64,000 nt of DNA from Talinum fruticosum. Its lineage: Eukaryota > Streptophyta > Magnoliopsida > Caryophyllales > Talinaceae. The position numbers and the translations under genes were made by a program. The DNA is taken from positions 1,597,001-1,661,000 of the forward strand of contig JAITYX010000065.1 of assembly GCA_021018815.1 (NCBI GenBank), read 5' to 3'. Below, piece after piece: positions 56,726 through 64,000 of the stretch (its first letter is position 1; each line of letters starts with the position of its first letter). The notes below the pieces were generated by a model. That model made no database searches. It saw nothing but the letters and a program-made list of their open reading frames with translations, and was not told the DNA's origin.

Positions 56726-58360
56726 ATGCCGAAAAGAGGTTCCCACGCAGACTTTCTTGGTTCGACAACTAAGAAACCTCGAACAAAAAGCCAAGAGGGT
56801 CCTTCTAACCCCTCTAAAATCATCATCACCCAACACCGGCGTTGGATGACAAGTTCTTTCCAACCACTAAGTTTTCGTGGTTAAACAACATAAAAACCAA
56901 AGGAGTTTATAATTTTCTCTGTTTCAGCGAGTTCATCTACCCGGAACTCGTTTCGAGTTTTTCTCCAACTTCTCCAGACTCCAGGGTATACTCACCTCCG
57001 AGTTCAACACGTTGTTGTCCGATTCAAGGTCTCTCTTTTCCACCACCTTTTCAAAGTATCTTCTCTTTTCCTCAACAGCAACCATATGCCTTTCAACGAG
57101 GTTGCTGATGAATTCTTTGAGAAGTACGCCAAAGAATTTCCTGAGTCACGCAAAAACTTCTCTGTGACTCAACTAAAGTCGAAGCTCGACTTTTGTGTTT
57201 CCTACTGATGAGAGCCTTCTTCTCTCAGCACTCGAACAAAGAGAACTGTAACTCTAAACATCTCAAATCACTTTTTGATATCCTTGAGGGCCATGAAGTA
57301 TACCTCTTTCCAACCATAATCGAGCGGATGGCCGCTGTGCCAGCTCAAACTCGATCTAAGAAATTCACCCCACTTCCTTTCGGGGCTCTTCTCACTTTCA
57401 TCTTTAAGCAATTCAAAGTTCTTCTCCCTTTAGATCCTAACGCGGTTTCGAGGCTGCCATTGTTGTTGGCGTAAAAGAACTCATTGCGTATGGATACCAA
57501 GAGACCCAACCAGGGGTTTGGGTCCATAGCTCATAACCGAGGCCACCTTCTCCGCCTCGGACTCGAGACACATACTCCTCTCTCTCTACCTCTTCCACCT
57601 GGTGGTGCCTCCACCTCAAGTGTTTCTCATGTCCTCTCTTCTTCCTTGTCCACTACCATAATTGACAAGATCTCCTCGGTGTCCACCGAACTCAAGGACA
57701 CCCTCCGGTCATACAAGACTGTCCTCCAATCTATAACCATCAATCAAAAGACTGCTCAATCTTAAATCGGAGAGCAGCAAGATGTGCTTCTTGAGCTGAA
57801 GGCCCTCGTCAAGGAGTAGAAGGAGATGATCGAGCTCCTCCAAGAAAGGCGCTCAAAGGATGCTCGGGATCCAGTTCACTCGGACACATCCGAGGAATCC
57901 TCGAGAATAGCCAAATCCTCTTCTAGAGGAGAGGAAGAAGAAGAAAAAGAAGAGGAGCATGCGGCTGAGGTAGCTCCATCTAAGGAGAAGGAGGAAGGAG
58001 AAAAGGAAGAAGAAGAGAAGGAAGAAGTAGAAGGAGCCGAAGCGGCGAGAGGGACACGGTGCTCCAGCCCTCCAACCGGAACCGATCGGCTCAAAGAGTA
58101 GTTTGAGTGGGTCGAAGGCCCTGCTGACAAAGGTCGGTTAGCGGCCGATCCTGCCCGAGCAAGCACCTCCCTCGGTCGAGTTCCAAGAGGATGAACATCT
58201 GGTTGACCTGGTTCCGGGTCGACCACTCGGAGCTGAGCCCATCTTGGAGATCCTAGTGCTGCCCCGCCTCGATCGTCAACATCATCCAGCTCTTACTAGC
58301 GAAGGCGCACTTGCTCGGTCCTCCACCTCGACTCGAGTCGCTCCATCTCTACCTTCTTAA
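56726..58360 (+). pseudogene. A2 ORF3
   Basis: ATG at 56,726 opens MPKRGSHADFLGSTTKKPRT. The conserved segments follow: MDDKFFPTTKFSWLNNI and YNFLCFSEFIYPELVSSF (56,842-57,108), FFEKYAKEFPESRKNFSVTQ near 57,115, LFDILEGHEVYLFPTIIERM and TPLPFGALLTFIFKQFKV (57,193-57,474), TTIIDKISSVSTELKDTLRS (57,484-57,765, predicted coiled coil), and a Glu/Lys-rich tail SRGEEEEEKEEEHAAE (57,826-58,101), ending PSLPS at TAA 58,358-58,360. The full length would be about 545 codons. Frameshifts at several points break it. The basic N-terminus and acidic C-terminus recur in all copies. The role is unknown. Confidence 0.72.
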
Positions 58361-58845
58361 ATTTTTTTCTTTTCTTTATTTTTTTTTCCGGACATACAAA
58401 TTTATATCTTCTTGATACATTCTTCCCCTATTTGTTTTTGTTTTGGTTTCTTTGAAAGGCAAGGAGGAGAATAGTTATAAAATTTGTGTTGTATTGTTTA
58501 GGGGAGATTTTCTCTCACCTCTTTTGTGTACATATCTTTTCTATGTGAATATTAATGAAGTGATTTCGAGTTTCAATTTATTTTTCTAAGTTCATCTTGA
58601 CCTAATATATCAACTTAGTTACATATTATTCTTTCTTGCTCGATCTATCAACTCGGTTACATTTTTTTGTGCTTTGATATAAGCAATACTCTAAGTTTGA
58701 TTCACTTCATTACTATGCGATATTTCAGCTTTTAGCTCGATGTAATCTAACTTTTAATTGTTCCGACATGTTCGTTGAGAAAGAATGAAAACTCGGAGCT
58801 TTAACACTAACAAAGTTTCTATCCGAGTAAAGTATGCCTCTCATT
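58361..58845 (+). other. A2 3' untranslated region after ORF3
   Basis: A T-rich run (58,366-58,390) and about 450 bp without a frame precede the polypurine tract. No further feature is seen. Confidence 0.6.
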
Positions 58846-58858
58846 AAAAAGGGGAGAT
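58846..58858 (+). other. A2 polypurine tract
   Basis: AAAAAGGGGAGAT directly precedes TGAAGACTCGG; the same tract is found in A1 and A3. Confidence 0.9.
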
Positions 58859-60384
58859 TGAAGACTCGGACTTTGCATGTATAACATTCTAAGTACTATC
58901 AAGGAATCAGGTACAAACTTTATCTCTTGTAGGTTTTGATTTCAAGTCATTCTAAGTGCTATAGAAACTTTTACGAGTGTTATAGAAACTACTACATAAG
59001 TTTTTCATCTGTTTCGATTGACTCGGAAAGCATACTCTTTCTCATCTTTTCACATTTGTAGTTCCGAGTGACTCGGACAACACTCAGATTTATCGCATGT
59101 TCAAACACTAGCTCTAACATGCTTAAACACAAGTCCGACTTCATATTCTAAGATCGGGTGAATTACATCATTAGTTCATCTCTTCTAGTCGGCTTGTTTT
59201 GTTTGAACTTTATCTATCTAGATCAAGTATTCTTACTCTCATATTCTTTATCTAACTTGATCTTTCTCTAGACAGGACTCGGATGGAATTTGAGTATAAT
59301 GAATATTAGACTCAGAAAATTCCATTCCTTTCCGACTCAAATAATTATGCACTTAATTATCTTAATTAAATTATTATCTCTGTCTAATCTTGGACCAAAG
59401 TATTTTGCACTTTGGGAACCAAAACTTGATTTACTTTTGTAGGTTATCTAAACGAGGTTATCCTACTTTTAAACTACAAAAGTAACCAGCTTCAAGATGT
59501 CAAATCGCTAGCGAGACAAGGCTTTTTCTACTTCGACCAAGGTCCGAAACCGTGTCGGGGTTGTCTATTTCCAAAGCTGGAAATCTTCAACGCTAAGCTC
59601 AATGATGGTTTCCACCTTACTTTTCAGACACCACCAGTGCATTGGGACATCATAAGGAGTCAAGAGCCATTGCACAACATTCACAACTCAACGAATCTTT
59701 TCCGAGTGACTCGGAAGAACGATTACAATGGTCACGAGAGGACTTCTAATTAGAAGCTAGTCACAACGGCTAATCTGCTTGGTCATCTATAAATAGAAGC
59801 CAATTCTCAAGACCTGAAGATTACTAGAACCATTGTCAATACACATACTTAAGCAAAAGTCTTTGTATTCATATTCAATCTTCTACTTACAACTCCAACT
59901 ACGTACTTAACATCTTTACGAGTTATAAGGTATTGTAATCAGTCACAACTTTCATTCTTACTTTCTCGAGTAAGGTCCCTTGACTGAGCTATAAGGGTTA
60001 ACTTAGCTCGGTTGTCCCTAGTCTGTAAAGGTTACCTTAGTTAGGAAGTATTAGATCGGATCGGGGAATTTACGAGTTTAGGAAAACATTATAAGGAATT
60101 GTCTAAGGGAGCAATTCTGGTTGAGTCTATCTACTGTATTTTATGGATTCAGAATAGTGGATTTGAATTGGTGCTTGGATTAGCACTGGCCGTGGTTTTC
60201 TGCCCCAGGAGGGTTTCCACGTAAATTCTAAGTTCATACTTTTACGAGTTCAATCTAGACTCGGAAAGTCTTAATGTTTGTTTTAAACTTTAATCTTCCA
60301 TTTATTGTTCAAATTTCCTCATCACCCTATTCACCCCCTCCCGCGTTCTAGGGTGACTAATTCTCTCCAAGAGAAAACCTTCGA
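58859..60384 (+). repeat. A2 3' LTR (1526 bp)
   Basis: It runs from TGAAGACTCGGACTTTGC to AACCTTCGA (canonical CCTTCA with one extra G). The TATA box CTATAAATA is at 59,787-59,795. GTATA duplication follows at 60,385-60,389. Confidence 0.93.
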
Positions 60385-61183
60385 GTATAAAAAGATACAT
60401 GCATGCCCCAACAATTGCATATTGTACGAGAAAAGAACATACATATAGACATAAATGTCCTAAGTGTGGTGTACCTCGATACAAAATGAAAAACATCAAT
60501 GGAGAGAGTGTTGAGGGACCTCCCGTAATGTTGTTGTGGTACTTGCCAATAATACTGAGCTTTAAGCCTTTGTTTTTCGAGTGCAACCGATGCCAAGAAC
60601 TTGACATGGCATGCCGACGTAAGAGTATGTGATGACAAGCTACGTTACCTTGCCGATTCTCCTCAATGGAAGAAGATCGATTCACTATTCTCGGAAATTG
60701 GTATGGAAACACAGAATCTATGTCCGGATCTTTGTAAGGACGGAACAAACCCTCACGGTGACCTCGGTAGCAAGCACGGCCGTTAGCCCATTCTTTTGGT
60801 TATCTACAATCTACAGTCGTCATTGTGTATGAAGCGCAAGTAAATTATGTTGTCAATGCATATTTTTGGGCCTAAACCGCCGGAAATGATATAGATGTGT
60901 ACATGGCGCCTTTTGTTAAAGATTTCAAGCTTTTGTGGGATGAAGATGTTTCAGTTTACGATGCATATTGTCAAGAGCAATTTACATGGTGAGTTATGAT
61001 CTTCACCATAATCAATGACTTCCTCGCGTACGGAAACATGTCCGAGATACACCGTTAAAGGCCACAAGGCATGTTCCATTTGTGCGGAGGGTACTTGCTC
61101 CTATCATCTTAAGTACGGAAAAAGACGGCCTATCACGGACATCCAATGTTTCTTCCCTTTTCCCATCAATCTCGTAAGAAAAA
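60385..61183 (+). pseudogene. CACTA transposase, central TNP2 part
   Basis: It continues the transposase from 32,607: KKIHACPNNCILY, then RHKCPKCGVPRYKMKNINGE (60,399-60,632), a segment with DDKLRYLADSPQWKKIDSLF (60,640-60,700), the TNP2 stretch near GTNPHGDLGSKHG, and FGPKPPGNDIDVYMAPFVKD (about 60,865-60,930, with a frameshift). It ends with TIINDFLAYGNMS and the region before the zinc-like site, where the G3 LTR begins at 61,184. It fits the Transposase_21 family. Several frameshifts and stops are present. Confidence 0.87.
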
Positions 61184-62004
61184 TGTAACACCCCGAATCC
61201 CACCCTAGGAGTATTACATCGCTAAAGCTCCTCAAAAGAACTCCCAAGGCTAATTAAGGTGTCGGTTTGGCTTTCTAATCCAACTTAAAGGTAATAGAGA
61301 TGATTTTACACCTTACTTGAAAATTTTTTTTTTAAATTTTGGGAGAGTTCTATCTATAATATAGCCTATCCCCTAGGTTCAAAGCCTTAAAACCCCGCAT
61401 AAAAACTACCATATAACTCAACAAGCGGAGTACATAACTTAACGGCCACATGTCGGAGTCCAACCAATATGCATTAAGACTTAAAACAATCTAATTGGCC
61501 TAGGACACACTTATACAACTACATGAACTTAATTACAAGTTATAACAAAGAGCATACAGATTACACATAGGAGCAACTTCAACTTGTATAATTCAGCAAC
61601 AACATCACGCACATAAGTCCAAGGTAGCTAAAGAAATAAGGCATTCACCTTAAGGAGTACTTGTAACTCCAAAAAGATACAGGGTGAGCAAAAGACAAGC
61701 TTAGTGAATAATTCTATCCCAAAAATCACAACATTTTTACTTTATATGCATACACACAAACCATGTAGTGTTAGCAGTTTAATAGTATAGTCCCTCAATT
61801 GTATTGTATCTTCCAAGCCTTGTTTTTAAGTCCATTTCAAAACCTCATATGCTTCACATATTTCTTGAATAACTATTTCTCATATTCCAAACCTCGTATT
61901 AAATGAAGCGAACCAAATCGAAACATAGTTTTAGTCATCTTTCAATCTTTTGGATTTTCAAGGTTGCATTGTTACCAATGCAATTCAATCAAACTCATTT
62001 TGCA

Positions 62005-62172
62005 AACCATTGTTCAATTCTCTAATTGAATAAAGGTAATTTATAACAATAAACCATTATTCAGTTCCCTAATTGAATAAAAGTATTTTCAAACTTCAAA
62101 CAGTTCTCTAACTGAATAAAAGCATTTTCAAACAAGTAAACCATTATTCAATTCTCTAATTGAATAAAAGTA
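62005..62172. repeat. Four spaced palindromic repeats in the G3 LTR
   Basis: TTCAATTCTCTAATTGAA at 62,013 and 62,147, TTCAGTTCCCTAATTGAA at 62,060 and CAGTTCTCTAACTG at 62,101 each form a small stem. Spacing is 40-48 bp and the units share ATAAACCATTATTC and AATAAAAGTATTTTC flanks. Confidence 0.85.
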
Positions 62173-62298
62173 TACTCAGAGGTTATCACTTGTCTAAACA
62201 CTAGTACCCTTTTCGCTTGGGTGACTGCAACCAAAGTTTGATCTTTTCGAATCTTGGGAACTACTAAAGTCAAGGAGGAACTCTTGTTAAGGAATACC

Positions 62299-62390
62299 GG
62301 ACCGCATGGTACCTTAAGGTCGGACCGCACGGTATCTTAAGGTTGGACCGCACGATATCTTAAAGTTGGACCGCACAACCAAGCCCTCCG
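62299..62390. repeat. 23-bp tandem repeat in the G3 LTR, four copies
   Basis: GGACCGCAYGGTAYCTTAAG recurs with starts at 62,299, 62,322, 62,345 and 62,368. A looser GGACCACA relative continues to about 62,455. Confidence 0.85.
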
Positions 62391-63916
62391 TTAGTACCGG
62401 ACCATTAACCTGGACCACACAGGTTAATTAGGAAGTACTTGGACCACATGGTATCATGTGATGCTAGACTCCTTGGCTCTCAAAGCCACTCAATATCAAT
62501 ATACTTACTTTCAAAAGGATATTTGGAAAGACCACATATCCAAATTCAAACCCTTTTCAAGGCATAATCTTTGAAAGATTCAAAAGCATCTCAAGTTGCA
62601 TTTCAAGGCATTTAAATCATGACTAAACAACTTAAACCATTGAATCACACCATTGTAGATCGAACTCATTTGTTTTCTAAAACCCTCAAGTTGAATTTGA
62701 TTCTTAATCATTTTCTAAGATTATTAAAAACCATTCGGAATAGGTTTCGTATAATTAGAACTTGCCTATACCAGCGTGCAAACAGAGGTAAACGTAACGT
62801 ATGTAAATCATATTCAAATCAACATACACGTCTCGAATCCAGAAAACTCATAAATTCAAGTTAAAAAGAATGTATATTCAATTCAAGTACGACTTTTCGG
62901 GTTTTGGTTCAATTCAACCTATTCTATTTACTTCAGGCCCAGAGATCTTAGATAACTTCTATCACCAAATCTACTTTCAAGTCCTAGTAATCCTCAATTA
63001 AAAGATAACTCCACACCAAACGCGACAATAGTCATTTATCGCTTTTAGAGCTTGGTTAAACTTCAATTCTCATAAGTTCTCGTTCTCTTGCACACTTTGA
63101 GTCATTATACTCCTAAACACAAGGTTCCGCGAGTACATAGAGTTTAATCTTAACAAAATAATAATTTGCTACCTATAATCACAGGTATCCTTTCCAACTC
63201 AATTCACGCTAACCATTCTGAATTCTCAAGTCACAATTCCAATCCACAAGTGTGTATCGGCAATCAATCCATTACATTCAGCCATATAATTCTCATGTCC
63301 ACTTTATGACTCATTTTTCCGCAATTAACGTGATCCTTAAATTCAACTTAGTTTTAGGAATCATGCTCGTTCTCATCTCCAATAACCTAGACTCAATTAG
63401 TAATTTCACACTTGCAACTTGCAACTTATTCAACATGAATCTATAACTGTCTCTTTATATCATTCTCCAACTACTATCCAAAAGTTAATCTCTACGTCCC
63501 AATTTAACACTTTCAATTTCATTGATCACTAACTCAAACCTACGAATTCACAAAGCAAGTAACAATGAAACATCAAACGTTTAAACCCACAAATCCTCAA
63601 TCTAGCTTAAGCTTCCCAATTCATTCACATGTTATATTCCTCAATTTAACATTCTAATTCCATTAATATCCACTCAAACCTTCAAATTCATTCGACTCGA
63701 CATCAAATACTTAAACCCACAAAACCCTCAATTTACTCGGTTTCTTCTTCCCCATTCCTTCTCCCGGCTACCTCTTTGGTCTTCAGCCTCCCTTTCTCTC
63801 TCATCTCTAGCCGTTCATTCCCGCTCTCGCTTGCTCTCTCTAAGTCTCTCACCCTCTCTGTTCGTGGTTTCTCTTTCTCCCGGCTTTCCTCCTTCATTTC
63901 CCTTATTTGAAACTCA

Positions 63917-63962
63917 ATTCATCTCTCTCTCTCTCTCCCCTGGTTCTCTCTCTCTCTCTCGT
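63917..63962. repeat. CT microsatellite
   Basis: Two runs of (CT)n separated by CCCCTGGTT. They lie in the CT-rich part of the G3 LTR. Confidence 0.85.
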
Positions 63963-64000
63963 GCGTGGCTATACTCAAAAAGCCACCATGCTTCCTCTTT

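Larger units (their letters stand above)
32608..60384 (+). mobile_element. A2: SIRE/Maximus-like copia element, interrupted by B
   Basis: The 5' LTR (32,608-34,123), PBS, gag, protease and integrase lie left of the B insertion. RT, RNase H, ORF3, PPT and 3' LTR (58,859-60,384) lie right of it. Left coding ends near 37,317 and homology to A1 resumes near 54,300. The duplication GTATA is intact. Without B the element is about 10.8 kb. Its RT carries MSMMGELNFFLGLQIKQ, typical of SIRE/Maximus. All genes are broken. Confidence 0.92.
29985..61183 (+). mobile_element. C1: CACTA (En/Spm) DNA transposon, interrupted twice
   Basis: Evidence for CACTA is a transposase-associated domain at 32,000-32,302, TNP2-type transposase sequence at 32,310-32,607 continuing at 60,390-61,183, and subterminal repeats built on ACGACGGTT near 30,004-30,170. 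The 5' end is either TACTACGTAAATCAC at 29,985 (one change from CACTAC) or CACTATGAAAAATGG at 30,025. An ACGACGGTT motif between the two favours the first. The 3' end is not in the window because a Ty3 LTR interrupts at 61,184. The A2 nest (32,608-60,389) lies inside its coding region. Confidence 0.85.
61184..64000 (-). mobile_element. G3: Tekay-like Ty3 LTR, minus orientation, runs off the window
   Basis: It starts TGTAACACCCCGAATCC and ACCCTAGGAGTATTACAT, the complement of the G2 LTR end (ATAATACTCCTAGGGTG...GGTGTTACA). Further homology to the G2 LTR complement includes AAGCCTTAAAACCCCGCAT and the CTCCG..TGTGGC repeats near 61,425-61,475. It ends in a CT-rich block corresponding to the purine-rich block of the G2 LTR. 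At least 2.8 kb belongs to one LTR. The rest of the element, its partner LTR and the duplication are outside the window. Frames here are chance. Confidence 0.82.

Noticed and set aside
60302..60748. 148-codon minus-strand frame
   Set aside because: It spans the A2 LTR border and is antisense to the CACTA transposase, so it is a junction artefact.
62005..62390. CRISPR-like spaced repeats
   Set aside because: The repeats diverge, the spacers are repeats themselves, and the context is a plant retrotransposon LTR.

Overview
This 64-kb window looks like plant heterochromatin made almost entirely of nested transposable elements. I see no intact host gene, tRNA, rRNA or CRISPR array. The plant origin rests on the element types: SIRE/Maximus-like Ty1/copia copies with initiator-Met primer sites, Ty3/gypsy elements of chromovirus and Tat type, and a CACTA (En/Spm) DNA transposon with a TNP2-like transposase. 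Nearly every coding region is broken by stops or frameshifts, so most are given as pseudogenes.

Left part (1 to about 29,980). The base layer appears to be a Tat-like Ty3 element (called T1) read on the minus strand. It shows gag, protease and a short basic ORF, but no reverse transcriptase or integrase, next to a tandem array of about 122-bp units. The chromovirus-like element G1 (2097-8307, plus) sits inside the array with a clean 5-bp target duplication, CTAGC. The SIRE-like element A1 (12363-29443, minus) sits in the T1 leader with duplication ATTTA. A1 carries two later insertions: a solo LTR of its own family, in opposite orientation, in its 3' LTR (13723-14678, duplication ACTTA), and a Tekay-like Ty3 deletion derivative G2 (19574-26077, duplication GAATC) inside its integrase.

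Right part (about 29,985 to 64,000). A CACTA transposon (C1) starts near 29,985. Its transposase gene is cut twice: by A2, a second SIRE-like copy (32608-60384, plus, duplication GTATA), and by a long Tekay-like LTR, G3, that begins at 61184 and runs off the window. A2 is interrupted by a different copia element B (minus, from 37318 to about 54,300). B is interrupted in gag by A3, the best preserved SIRE-like copy (42345-52080, minus, duplication CTATG). This gives a four-deep nest, C1 < A2 < B < A3, with the same family inserting at two separate levels.

The most interesting signal is an extra ORF (ORF3) downstream of RNase H in all three SIRE-like copies, on the pol strand. It starts MPKRG, has a conserved FFPTTKFLWL-type central region, a predicted coiled coil and a Glu/Lys-rich tail. 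It lies behind its own TATA-like box (CTATAAATA) and a CT-rich leader. In A3 the promoter-like segment is duplicated in tandem. A second signal worth testing is that the hexamer CTCGGA/TCCGAG varies repeatedly between repeat copies, including by recurrent transversion to CTCGTA. That could be a mutation hotspot or a systematic sequencing error in methylated DNA.
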